Of a stretch of DNA of 64,000 nucleotides, positions 27,424-35,762 are shown in pieces (position 1 is the first letter of the stretch; each line of letters opens with the position of its first letter). The notes below the pieces were generated by a model. The model did not search any database, had not been told where the DNA came from, and saw only the letters and a program-made list of their open reading frames with translations. The translations under genes and the position numbers were made by a program. Location of the stretch: positions 1,550,001-1,614,000 of the forward strand of contig PS015009.1 in assembly GCA_048213135.1 (NCBI GenBank), given 5' to 3'. Source of the DNA: Reclinomonas americana ATCC 50394 (lineage: Eukaryota > Jakobida > Jakobea > Jakobida).

Positions 27424-28844
27424 GGCGCTGGATATACTATATAAGAATACTGGCAACACTGGCAGCAGTGCTGGCATCGCCTTTATATACACAGGCCCAG
27501 GAACCCGCGGGCAAATACAAAATAAAACACGGTAAGATGCAACTGGAGATCAGCGCGGATGTCACCCCTGCAGGACTCGACAGTTTTATGCGGCAGTTCA
27601 ACCTGCAGGGCATTGGCCTCAGCGGTTTCTTTTCGGGCGGCTCTTTCGATTCACTGAAAACACAGGGCTGGACTTTTGAGAACAATGGCAAAGGCCTTTA
27701 TATTTTTACCAAGCCCCTGGTTAACCTCGCCAATCTCGATGACCCCGGGGCCAGGATCATTTTTACCGGGAAGGATAACATTGAACAGGACTTCTTTTAT
27801 ACAGGAGGCCCCGTGGTGTATGGCACCAACAAACTGAAAAAGAAAACGTTTACTGTCAGCGGCGATACAGTACAATTCTTTCTCCGCGGTTATAACAAAG
27901 CAGGTAAAGTAGTGCTGGCGGGCAATTTCAATAACTGGTCGCCCGATGCATTGCCAATGACCCGTACCGACAGCGGCTGGATTGCCCGTGTAGTACTGAA
28001 GCCGGGTAAGTACTGGTATAAGTTTATTGCCGATGGCGAATGGTTCACCGACCCCGACAACAGTGCCAGGGAAAACGATGGCAATGGTAATATGAACTCT
28101 GTATACTATCAGCCCAATCATATTTTCCGCCTTAACCCGGCAAAGGAATATAAGCGGGTATACGTGTCCGGTAGTTTTAATAACTGGAAAGAGAAAGAAC
28201 TGCTCATGACCAATGTTAACGGCCAATGGCAGCTGCCGGTTTTCCTTTCCAATGGTACCCATACTTACCGCTTCATTGCCGACGGGGACTGGTTTGTTGA
28301 CCCTGCCAACCCGGTAAAAGTTCCTAACTCGTTTAATGACTATAACTCCGTGATCACATTGGGCCAGTCGCGTATTTTTGAGCTGAAAGGATATACCAAT
28401 GCCTCCAAAGTAATGTTCACCGGCGATTTCAACGGATGGAAAGAGTATGAGCTGGTGATGATAAAGACCGATTCCGGCTGGCGGCTTCCCTATGCGTTGG
28501 GATCAGGCAATTACGAATACGCTTTCCTGGTTGACGGGAAAAAAGTGGATGCCGGTGGCAGGAATTTTTTCCTGGTGCTGGACCCCAATTACACTTTCCG
28601 CCTCAAAGGATATGCAGCAGCGAAGCAGGTGTTCCTTTCCGGCACGTTCAACAACTGGGTGCAGGATAACATTCCCATGCAAAAGGATGGCGACGACTGG
28701 ATATATGCCCTGCACCTGGCGCCCGGTAAAGTGCTGTACAAATTCGTGGTGGACGGCAACTGGATCGTTGACCCCGCCAATACCCAGTGGGAACAGAACG
28801 AATACGGAACAGGTAATTCAGTATTGTGGATTGAGAACAAATGA
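27420..28844 (+). CDS. Exported protein with four AMPK-type glycogen-binding (E-set/CBM48) repeats
   Basis: The ATG at 27420 overlaps the previous TGA (ATGA); an ATG two codons upstream at 27414 is also possible. After a signal peptide (ILATLAAVLASPLYTQAQ) and a ~120-residue N-terminal domain, four copies of a CBM48-like module follow, each with the hallmark sequence: VVLAGNFNNWSPDALPM, VYVSGSFNNWKEKELLM, VMFTGDFNGWKEYELVM and VFLSGTFNNWVQDNIPM, plus YKFIADGEWFTDP-type strands. Such modules bind alpha-glucans when attached to enzymes or AMPK; here no catalytic domain is present, so a binding or scaffold role in the periplasm is inferred. Confidence 0.87.
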   Translation: MRRWIYYIRILATLAAVLASPLYTQAQEPAGKYKIKHGKMQLEISADVTPAGLDSFMRQFNLQGIGLSGFFSGGSFDSLKTQGWTFENNGKGLYIFTKPLVNLANLDDPGARIIFTGKDNIEQDFFYTGGPVVYGTNKLKKKTFTVSGDTVQFFLRGYNKAGKVVLAGNFNNWSPDALPMTRTDSGWIARVVLKPGKYWYKFIADGEWFTDPDNSARENDGNGNMNSVYYQPNHIFRLNPAKEYKRVYVSGSFNNWKEKELLMTNVNGQWQLPVFLSNGTHTYRFIADGDWFVDPANPVKVPNSFNDYNSVITLGQSRIFELKGYTNASKVMFTGDFNGWKEYELVMIKTDSGWRLPYALGSGNYEYAFLVDGKKVDAGGRNFFLVLDPNYTFRLKGYAAAKQVFLSGTFNNWVQDNIPMQKDGDDWIYALHLAPGKVLYKFVVDGNWIVDPANTQWEQNEYGTGNSVLWIENK

Positions 28845-28870
28845 TAAGCCGCGACCTGAAATAAATTGCT

Positions 28871-29341
28871 ATGGAAAATATACAGATAAGACAAGCTTTA
28901 CCATCCGACCTTGAAACACTTCTCCGTTTTGAACAGGGCATCATTGAAACCGAGCGTCCTTTTGATCCCACGCTGAAAAAAGGGCACATTAATTATTATG
29001 ACCTGTCTGCTTATGTGGCATCACCCGATGTGGAAGTGGTGGTAGCGCAGATCGGCGATGAAGTGGTGGGCTCTGGCTATGCCCTCATCCGCGAAGCGAA
29101 AGATTTTGAACAGCATACCCATTACGCTTACCTGGGTTTTATGTATGTGAAGCCCGAACACAGGGGTAAAGGCATTAACCAGGCCATCCTTAAAGCGCTT
29201 CAGCAATGGGCTGCCGGCCGCGGCCTCACCGAAATACGGCTGCAGGTATATGACGACAATGGAGCGGCGGTAAGGGCATATGAAAAAGCAGGTTTCAAAG
29301 CGCATATGCTGGTGATGCGACTGGACATTGGCGGGGAATAA
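28871..29341 (+). CDS. GNAT-family N-acetyltransferase
   Basis: The 156 residues cover one GNAT domain. Strand beta4 FMYVKPEHRGKGINQAILKA carries the acetyl-CoA pyrophosphate loop (R/Q-x-x-G-x-G/A as HRGKGI), and the C-terminal strand is TEIRLQVYDDNGAAVRAYEKAGFKAH, the standard tail that lines the acceptor site. It is soluble. The acceptor (amino acid, peptide, antibiotic or polyamine) cannot be read from sequence. It starts 26 bases after the glycogen-binding-repeat gene and may be read through from it. Confidence 0.92.
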   Translation: MENIQIRQALPSDLETLLRFEQGIIETERPFDPTLKKGHINYYDLSAYVASPDVEVVVAQIGDEVVGSGYALIREAKDFEQHTHYAYLGFMYVKPEHRGKGINQAILKALQQWAAGRGLTEIRLQVYDDNGAAVRAYEKAGFKAHMLVMRLDIGGE

Positions 29342-29354
29342 GTCTGTAAACCAG

Positions 29355-30008
29355 CTATTGTTTTACCGTCCATTTCACGGGCTTATCGAATGGTCGTAAC
29401 AGTTGCCCGTTATACAAAAGCAGTTCATCTTTATCCGTTTCTTTGGCATCGATGCCTTTACCATCTTTATTGGAGAAGAGCAGGCAACTGCACCTGGCAA
29501 AACCAGCAGCGGTGCTGTCGAGAATCACTTCTATACTGCCGCCTTTACCCGCCTTGCCTTTATCGCCTTCTACACCTTTGCTGGAGCGGCCGCCGGCCCC
29601 GCCATTGGCGCCATCGGCAATGATCTTGATCTGTCCCTTTTCAGGATTGACATAAAACGAATCCGTAAGCTGCGTACCGGGGTTCAGAATGGTTAACAAT
29701 AAGAGTTGCCGGTTGTACAGTGTAGTCGTGCTGACCATCACTTTCAGATCGGGACCATCATTGCCTTTTTTGCCGTTCTTGTTTAGTGCGCCAAGGGTAA
29801 TCAGCTCCACCATAAAGTCAACATCTTTCCCGTCCTTACCGTTTTTAGGGGTGTAATCAACGATCTGCACATCGTTCACCTTTTTAAAAAAAGCGGAACT
29901 GTCGGAAAGCAGGTACCTGCCCTGCGCCGGCAAATGATAGTGAGCGGCCATGACCAGTACCATTATCCCTGCCACCCGACCCCATGATTTAATCGCCCGG
30001 AATACCAT
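29355..30008 (-). CDS. Hypothetical exported Gly/Lys-rich protein
   Basis: The N-terminus has a hydrophobic signal (GRVAGIMVLVMAAHYHLPAQ). The 217-residue protein has no recognised domain. Its middle (~130-160) is glycine- and charge-rich (GANGGAGGRSSKGVEGDKGK), resembling the Gly-rich loops seen in some Bacteroidota surface proteins, between two beta-rich segments. A pair of adjacent cysteines (CSC) lies near residue 175. It is convergent with the GNAT gene 13 bases away. Unknown function. Confidence 0.7.
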   Translation of the reverse strand: MVFRAIKSWGRVAGIMVLVMAAHYHLPAQGRYLLSDSSAFFKKVNDVQIVDYTPKNGKDGKDVDFMVELITLGALNKNGKKGNDGPDLKVMVSTTTLYNRQLLLLTILNPGTQLTDSFYVNPEKGQIKIIADGANGGAGGRSSKGVEGDKGKAGKGGSIEVILDSTAAGFARCSCLLFSNKDGKGIDAKETDKDELLLYNGQLLRPFDKPVKWTVKQ

Positions 30009-30127
30009 ACACGCTTATTTACGTTATAAATATACGCCGGGGAAATCCTTACCAGGCAAATGCCGTTGCATTTATGTAATATCCTTCCCAAAAACATCAA
30101 TACATTGTAACTTGTTATTGCTTCGCC

Positions 30128-31315
30128 ATGAAGAAACTATGTATAGCCATATTATTACTGTGCTGCTTTTCCGTTGCCCATGCCCAGGAGATACTGTCGC
30201 AACCTAACGCCAGGCTGCTTACCCGCTTTCCTTTCCGCCAGTATAGTGGCGGGGTAATGATGATACGGGCGCAGTTCGGCAATATTAAGGACAGCCTCAA
30301 TTTTATCCTCGATACCGGCAGTGGCGGCATCTCGCTGGATTCCTCCACCTGCCAGGAGTTCAAAATACCCGTTACCGCCACCGATACCACCATTACCGGC
30401 ATTGGCGGCATCCGGAAAGTGGCTTTCGCGTTTGACCGCATCCTGCACCTGCCCAATCTTACCATGGAGCACCTCAATTTCCATGTCAACGATTACTCCG
30501 TCCTCAGCAGTGTTTACGGCGAAAAGGTGGACGGCATTATCGGGTACAGTTTTTTCAGCCGGTATATTGTGAACATCAACTTCGACAGCCTGCAGATATC
30601 GGTTTACAGCCCGGGAAATTTCCGTTACCCCGACCAGGGCACGACGCTTCACCCGGCTTTTACCGCCCTGCCCATACAGTGGCTGACCATCAAGGACAAG
30701 AAGAAACAATCGTCTAATTTTTATTTTGATACCGGCGCGGGCCTCTGCTTTCTGATGAGCGATAAATTTGCCAATGACAGCAGCATCCTGTTGTCACGCC
30801 GCCGGCCTGTCGTTACCCAGGCAGAAGGAATGGGCGGCAAACTGCAGATGCGGCTTACCGTGATCAAAGAAGTGAAGATTGGCCCTTACCGCTTCCGCCG
30901 TGTACCCACCTACATATACGACGACGATTATAATGTTACCTCGTACCCTTTTACCGGCGGGCTTATCGGCATCGACCTGCTTCGTCGTTTTAATATCACT
31001 CTCAACTATGCCAAAAGAGAGATACACCTGGAACCCAACAGCCACATCAATGAAGGATTCGACTATGCCTATACCGGGCTGGGCATTTATTACATCGACG
31101 GAAAAATAATGGTGGAAGACGTAATCGAAGATTCGCCGGCCTATAAGGCAAAATTTAAGGTGGGAGATGAACTGGTGGCTGTAGATAAGAATTTCTCCCG
31201 CAACATACAGGTTTATAAGAATATTCTCCAGAACGCTAATCAGGAAATGCAGGTGATCGTACGCCGCGATAACCGGCTGCTGGAACTGAACCTGAGGGTG
31301 GGTATGATCCATTAA
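30128..31315 (+). CDS. Exported aspartyl protease with C-terminal PDZ domain
   Basis: Signal peptide MKKLCIAILLLCCFSVAHA. Lobe one: LNFILDTGSGGISLD; lobe two: SNFYFDTGAGLCFLM, both with intact DTG active-site motifs, followed by the retropepsin strands GIIGYSFFSRYIVNI and GLIGIDLLRRFNITL. Residues ~310-395 form a PDZ domain (GLGIYYIDGKIMVEDVIEDS, FKVGDELVAVDKN). Aspartic protease plus PDZ is a well-populated Bacteroidota architecture. Of the three retropepsin-like genes here this one has the most convincing catalytic site. Periplasmic location is inferred. Confidence 0.88.
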   Translation: MKKLCIAILLLCCFSVAHAQEILSQPNARLLTRFPFRQYSGGVMMIRAQFGNIKDSLNFILDTGSGGISLDSSTCQEFKIPVTATDTTITGIGGIRKVAFAFDRILHLPNLTMEHLNFHVNDYSVLSSVYGEKVDGIIGYSFFSRYIVNINFDSLQISVYSPGNFRYPDQGTTLHPAFTALPIQWLTIKDKKKQSSNFYFDTGAGLCFLMSDKFANDSSILLSRRRPVVTQAEGMGGKLQMRLTVIKEVKIGPYRFRRVPTYIYDDDYNVTSYPFTGGLIGIDLLRRFNITLNYAKREIHLEPNSHINEGFDYAYTGLGIYYIDGKIMVEDVIEDSPAYKAKFKVGDELVAVDKNFSRNIQVYKNILQNANQEMQVIVRRDNRLLELNLRVGMIH

Positions 31316-31371
31316 GCAGGACTTTATTTCCTTAATTCCTGCATTCCTTCCTTCTTCCCTAACTTTGCCCT

Positions 31372-32610
31372 ATGATACAATTCGAGAAATTTGAACTGGC
31401 TAATGGCCTTAAAGTGATTGTGCATGAAGACCATAGCACACCCATGGCCGTGGTGAACGTAATATATGATGTGGGAGCACGAGACGAAGACCCCAACAAA
31501 ACCGGTTTTGCCCACCTGTTCGAACACCTTATGTTCGGCGGTAGCATCAACATTCCAACATACGACGAACCCCTGCAACTGGCCGGTGGCGAGAACAATG
31601 CTTTTACCACCAACGATGTAACCAACTACTATTGCCAGCTGCCCGCTGAAAATATAGAAACGGCTTTCTGGCTTGAAAGTGATCGTATGCTGTCGCTGGC
31701 TTTCGGGGAGAAGAGCCTGGAAGTGCAGCGCAAGGTAGTATGCGAAGAGTTCAAGGAACACTATATCAATAAGCCTTATGGCGATGTATGGCATAAAATG
31801 CGGGAACTGGCTTACACCACGCACCCTTATCGCTGGATGACCATTGGCAAGGAACTGAAACATGTGGAAGATGCCAGCCTGGAAGATGTGAAGGCCTTCT
31901 TTGCCAAACATTATACGCCCAGCAATGCTGTACTGGTAGTTACCGGCAATGTTGTTTCCAAACAAATAAGACAACTCGCGGATAAATGGTTCGGGCCTAT
32001 TCCCGCCGGAGAAAAATACCAGCGCAACCTGCCTCAGGAGCCCCGCCAGACAGCCCCGCGTACCCTGGAAGTAAAGGCCGACGTGCCGCTGGACGCCCTG
32101 TACAAATGCTGGCATATTTACCCCCGTACCGATATGCGTTACTACGTAGCCGACCTGATCACGGAAGTGATGAGCGGGGGCGGTTCGTCAAGACTGTACC
32201 AGTCATTGGTAAAAGAGAAAAAACTGTTCAGCAATATCGAATGCTATCACCTGGGTAGTACCGATGCCGGTCTGCTTACCATTGAAGGCAAACTGGTAAA
32301 AGGGGTGGACATGAAAGCCGCGGAAGCAGCCATAGACGAAGAGATCAGGAAACTGCAGACAGAAGGCGTTACCGATAAGGAACTGGAAAAGGTAAAAAAC
32401 AAAACCGAGAGCATGATGGCTTTTGAAGACATGACCATCATGAACCGGGCCGCCAGCCTGGCTATGTATGAACTGCTGGGCGATGCCGACCTCATCAACA
32501 AGGAACTGGATCGCTACCAGGCGGTAACCGCCGCACAACTGGCGGAAGAAAGCAGGATCATTTTTGATTCCAACAATTCAAACACACTTTATTATTATTC
32601 CAACAACTAA
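31372..32610 (+). CDS. M16B zinc peptidase, catalytic partner
   Basis: The inverted zinc motif HxxEH is present as HLFEH (His48, Glu51, His52), with the downstream glutamate in the EVQRKVVCEEF helix. The second half holds the M16 C-terminal domain (LYQSLVKEKKLFSNIECYH). No signal peptide is seen, so it appears cytoplasmic. It is followed after 8 bases by a gene for the non-catalytic partner; M16B peptidases often work as such heterodimers. The protein has 412 residues, normal for the class. Confidence 0.95.
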   Translation: MIQFEKFELANGLKVIVHEDHSTPMAVVNVIYDVGARDEDPNKTGFAHLFEHLMFGGSINIPTYDEPLQLAGGENNAFTTNDVTNYYCQLPAENIETAFWLESDRMLSLAFGEKSLEVQRKVVCEEFKEHYINKPYGDVWHKMRELAYTTHPYRWMTIGKELKHVEDASLEDVKAFFAKHYTPSNAVLVVTGNVVSKQIRQLADKWFGPIPAGEKYQRNLPQEPRQTAPRTLEVKADVPLDALYKCWHIYPRTDMRYYVADLITEVMSGGGSSRLYQSLVKEKKLFSNIECYHLGSTDAGLLTIEGKLVKGVDMKAAEAAIDEEIRKLQTEGVTDKELEKVKNKTESMMAFEDMTIMNRAASLAMYELLGDADLINKELDRYQAVTAAQLAEESRIIFDSNNSNTLYYYSNN

Positions 32611-32618
32611 GGATACAC

Positions 32619-33896
32619 ATGAACAGGAAAACGGCCCCGGCTATAAAAGATCCCGTGGATTTTGATCTGAAACTGAAACCCTATGATTATTTTGAACTGG
32701 ATAATGGTGTTCCCGTGTATGGCATAGACGCGGGCGAACAGGATGTGATACAGGTGGAGATGGTGTTTTATGCCGGCAACTGGACGGAAACCAAACAATC
32801 CGTTGCTGCCGCTACCAACTTTATGCTGAAGAACGGAACCAGCACCAAAACTGCCTTCCAGCTGAATGAAGCATTTGAATACTATGGCGCCTATTGCACC
32901 CGGGCCTGTTATAACGAAACCTCGGTGGTTACGGTCTCTTCCCTGAGCAAACACCTGCCCGAATTGCTGCCCGTGATGCGGGAAATGGTTTCCGATTCCA
33001 TTTTTCCGGAAGAGGAACTGGCTACTTATAAGCAGAACAGCAAACAAAGACTGAGCGTAAGCCTGAAGAAAAGTGATTTTGTGGCAGCAAGGCTGATCGA
33101 TGCGTATACCTATGGAGAGAAGCACCCTTATGGAAAGTATACCCATGCCGAAGATATTGATGCCCTTACTACGGCTGATATGAAAGCGTTTTTTAAGGAA
33201 CATTACCTGAACGGCAAACTGGTGATCTTTGTATCGGGTAAACTGCCGGCCAATATCAAAGAACAGCTCAATGCCAGTTTTGGAAGTTTAGGATGTTCCA
33301 AACTAACGGAAGCATTACCTGTTATACCGGTGCAGCCGGCCACAGAAAAGAAGTACCGCATCAGCAATGATGAGAATGGTGTGCAGGGGTCCATCCGACT
33401 GGCCCGTCCTTTCCCCAACAGGCATCACCCGGATTTTCCGAAAGTGATGGTGCTGAATACCGTATTTGGCGGCTTCTTTGGATCGAGGCTTATGAGTAAT
33501 ATCCGCGAAGAAAAAGGTTACACTTATGGCATTCACAGTTATGTGCAGAACCACCTGCAGCAATCGGCCTGGCTCGTGAGCACCGAAGCGGGTAAAGATG
33601 TTTGTGAAGCTACCATAGAGGAAGTGTATAAAGAAATGCAGCTGCTCCGCGAAGAACTGATCGATGAAGAAGAACTGCTGCTGGTACGCAATTACCTCAT
33701 CGGTACCATACTCGGCGACCTCGACGGGCCTTTCCAGATCATAGGAAGATGGAAAAATATTATTCTTAATGGCCTTGATGAAAATTATTTCTACCACTCC
33801 ATTGACGTCATTAAAAATATATCGGCAGAGGAACTGCGAACGCTGGCGCAACAATACCTGAATCCATCCGAATTCTATGAATTGGTCGTGATTTAA
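32619..33896 (+). CDS. M16B peptidase-like, non-catalytic partner
   Basis: The fold matches M16 but the position of HxxEH is occupied by AAATNFMLKNG, so zinc is not bound. Instead the C-terminal domain has the substrate-contact motif RLMSNIREEKGYTYGI (the R/Y pair) that is weak in the upstream protein. The two genes therefore divide zinc site and R/Y motif between them, as in known M16B heterodimers. Length is 425 residues. Co-transcription with the upstream gene is nearly certain from the 8-base gap. Confidence 0.93.
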   Translation: MNRKTAPAIKDPVDFDLKLKPYDYFELDNGVPVYGIDAGEQDVIQVEMVFYAGNWTETKQSVAAATNFMLKNGTSTKTAFQLNEAFEYYGAYCTRACYNETSVVTVSSLSKHLPELLPVMREMVSDSIFPEEELATYKQNSKQRLSVSLKKSDFVAARLIDAYTYGEKHPYGKYTHAEDIDALTTADMKAFFKEHYLNGKLVIFVSGKLPANIKEQLNASFGSLGCSKLTEALPVIPVQPATEKKYRISNDENGVQGSIRLARPFPNRHHPDFPKVMVLNTVFGGFFGSRLMSNIREEKGYTYGIHSYVQNHLQQSAWLVSTEAGKDVCEATIEEVYKEMQLLREELIDEEELLLVRNYLIGTILGDLDGPFQIIGRWKNIILNGLDENYFYHSIDVIKNISAEELRTLAQQYLNPSEFYELVVI

Positions 33897-33936
33897 CGAT
33901 TACAGGAACGGTGTGATCTTTATGACACACAATTTT

Positions 33937-33944
33937 TAATTTTG
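33937..33944 (+). promoter_or_regulatory. -7 box of the small membrane protein gene
   Basis: TAATTTTG matches TAnnTTTG and lies 25 bases before the ATG at 33969, giving a predicted 5' leader of about 18 bases. The -33 region is only loosely TTG-like (GTGTG). Confidence 0.45.
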
Positions 33945-33968
33945 CGTTTTTACTTTTAACTTAACAGC

Positions 33969-34334
33969 ATGCAAAAATGGTTCATCAGGATACTCGTATG
34001 TGCGGTTAATGTTTTCCTGCTCGCTTATATTCTTCCGGGAGTGGAGATCAAGGATATGCTCACCGCCCTGGTAGTGGCCGTTGTGTTGTCGCTGCTGGAC
34101 GCTTTCATTAAACCGCTGATCATACTGCTTACCCTGCCGGTTACCATTCTCACGCTGGGTATCTTCCTGTTTGTGATCAACGCCTGTATCATCCTGCTGG
34201 ATGCTCATTTTGTACATGGGTTCAACGTGGAAAGCTTCTGGCATGCCCTGCTGTTCAGCGTTTTGCTGTCGTTCTTCAATTCTTTTGTACATAAAAAAGC
34301 CTTTCCTGATGAGCAGGAACAGAAACAGCAATGA
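33969..34334 (+). CDS. Small membrane protein of the phage-holin-4 family label (PF04020)
   Basis: The 121 residues contain four hydrophobic helices: ILVCAVNVFLLAYILPG, LTALVVAVVLSLLDAFI, IILLTLPVTILTLGIFLFVI and HALLFSVLLSFFNSF. The pattern LDAFIKPLIILLTLPVTILT is typical of the family that databases name phage holin family 4. Members are widespread chromosomal genes; nothing phage-like surrounds this copy. It probably acts in the inner membrane; the actual role is unknown. Confidence 0.9.
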   Translation: MQKWFIRILVCAVNVFLLAYILPGVEIKDMLTALVVAVVLSLLDAFIKPLIILLTLPVTILTLGIFLFVINACIILLDAHFVHGFNVESFWHALLFSVLLSFFNSFVHKKAFPDEQEQKQQ

Positions 34335-34405
34335 TCACTCATTGCTGTTCGCTGTATATAAAAACTGAAGCGGATTTTCCATTCGCATATTAAGTCATTC
34401 GCACA

Positions 34406-35559
34406 TTATTGAATGCTCATATTGTAACGTTTCGCCTGTTCCCTGATGATGCGTTCTACTTCTGTTTCAAGTGTTACTGTATTTTTGGCATTGGCGTTCT
34501 TTAATCTTTCCGCGGCAATATAGCTCTCACGCTGTGTACTAAGTTTCGCGATCTCCTGCTGGATGTTGTTGCGCTCCATGCCTTTCTCTTTTACTATTTT
34601 GGTGATCTCTTCTTTGCTTTTGCCTTTTAAACTGTCGGGCAATGATTTGGTGTCGAGTTTGGCGATGAAGTTCTGGTCTTTTTCCTGCGCATCCACCAGG
34701 TCCCAGGTATCATTCTTATACAGTTCTTTTTTCCTTTAACCGCCACGCGTTTGGCGGCAACGGACTTATTCATCGAATAATTCATTTTGTCTACCTCGCC
34801 TTGTTTGGCCATGTTGGCATAGCCGTTACTACCATAAGCTACATAGGTACGGTTGAGTTTATCATTTAACACAAACAGCGTGCTGTCATAAGGCGTGGGA
34901 ATATCCTCCACTTTGGCATCCTGGTTAATATTGGTGTAACTACCGGTACCGCATTCACTGCCCAGGTTCCAGTGTTCGCGTATGCCCTGCATCCTGTCGC
35001 CGCAATAGATCGTATTCACAATTACACCTTTTTGTTTGGCCGCTGCGCATGATTTGCTGTAAGGGACATCGCCCTGTAAAAAATCCTCATTACCGGCTAT
35101 AAAGATCACTTTGTAGTTGTTCGCCGCCGGGTCCCAGGCCAGTTCATCGATTGAGCTTAAAATAACATGTCCGCAAAACTCATCACCGCCATTGGTAGTA
35201 AGCGCAAAAAGATTTTTGGATACCTGGTCGAGGTCGGTAGTGAAGCCGCTGATCTGCTGTACATATCCTTTTTTTACATTGTTGCTGCTGCGGCCGTATT
35301 CATATAAAGCGATCTCGATCTGTGGTGGCAGGTCATTGGCGCACTTAGCCTTGCCCATAACGCTCACCATGTTCCAGAGCTGGGCCTTGGCCTGTTCAAT
35401 AAGCCCGTCCATACTGTTGCTTACGTCAAGTAATATAGCCACCTGTATTTTACCCTGGGCCGGAGGGTCTTTTTTGGGAGGCTGATCGGTGAAAGCCATA
35501 ATGGTGCCGAGCCCGCACAGGAGAAGCAGGGCTGCCAGGCGTTTGTTGGTAGATTGCAT
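34406..35559 (-). pseudogene. VWA-domain protein gene split by a -1 frameshift
   Basis: The 5' part reads from ATG 35559: signal peptide (NKRLAALLLLCGLGTIMAF), then a von Willebrand A domain with the MIDAS motif VAILLDVSNSMDG and the downstream Thr and Asp. Reading in the first frame continues after VAVKGK into an unrelated tail stopping at 34627. The true continuation (ELYKNDTWDLVDAQEKD ... ending REQAKRYNMSIQ, stop 34406) is in the -1 frame. The switch falls in a six-A run, at an A_AAA_AAG heptamer. A one-base loss (mutation or sequencing error) or programmed slippage would both explain it. The joined length fits VWA proteins of Bacteroidota. No neighbour suggests a pathway. Confidence 0.75.
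34726..34732 (-). other. A_AAA_AAG slippery heptamer at the VWA frame switch
   Basis: On the minus strand the zero-frame codons are GGA AAA AAG AAC. A -1 slip on AAA AAG resumes at GAA CTG, exactly the frame that carries the conserved C-terminal domain. I see no obvious downstream hairpin or upstream Shine-Dalgarno-like stimulator. Confidence 0.5.
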
Positions 35560-35736
35560 ACAAGGAAGTTTCCGGTAAGATGCAAAGCCGGAAGGAAATT
35601 CACAAGAAAATGGACGTAGCGGAAACGGCTTTCTCATTTTTTTAACAAAGGAGGCAGGGTACAGGGTAGCAGGTATTAAGTATCAGGAAAAGCACAGCGC
35701 CTGAATACTTGCTACTTTATACTCACTACTTTATTC

Positions 35737-35744
35737 TACTTTTG
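35737..35744 (+). promoter_or_regulatory. -7 box of the E1 dehydrogenase gene
   Basis: TACTTTTG matches TAnnTTTG and sits 19 bases before the ATG at 35763. No TTG lies at 19-base spacing; the nearest upstream TTG (35709-35711) is 25 bases away. Confidence 0.4.
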
Positions 35745-35762
35745 CGTCACCAAACGAAGAAT

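Noticed and set aside
31360-31367. TAACTTTG as -7 box of the M16 gene
   Set aside because: It lies four bases before the ATG, which would put the transcription start inside the gene, and it falls in a low-complexity repeat.
33969-34334. Prophage holin
   Set aside because: The family name is historical; no lysin, capsid or integrase gene lies nearby.
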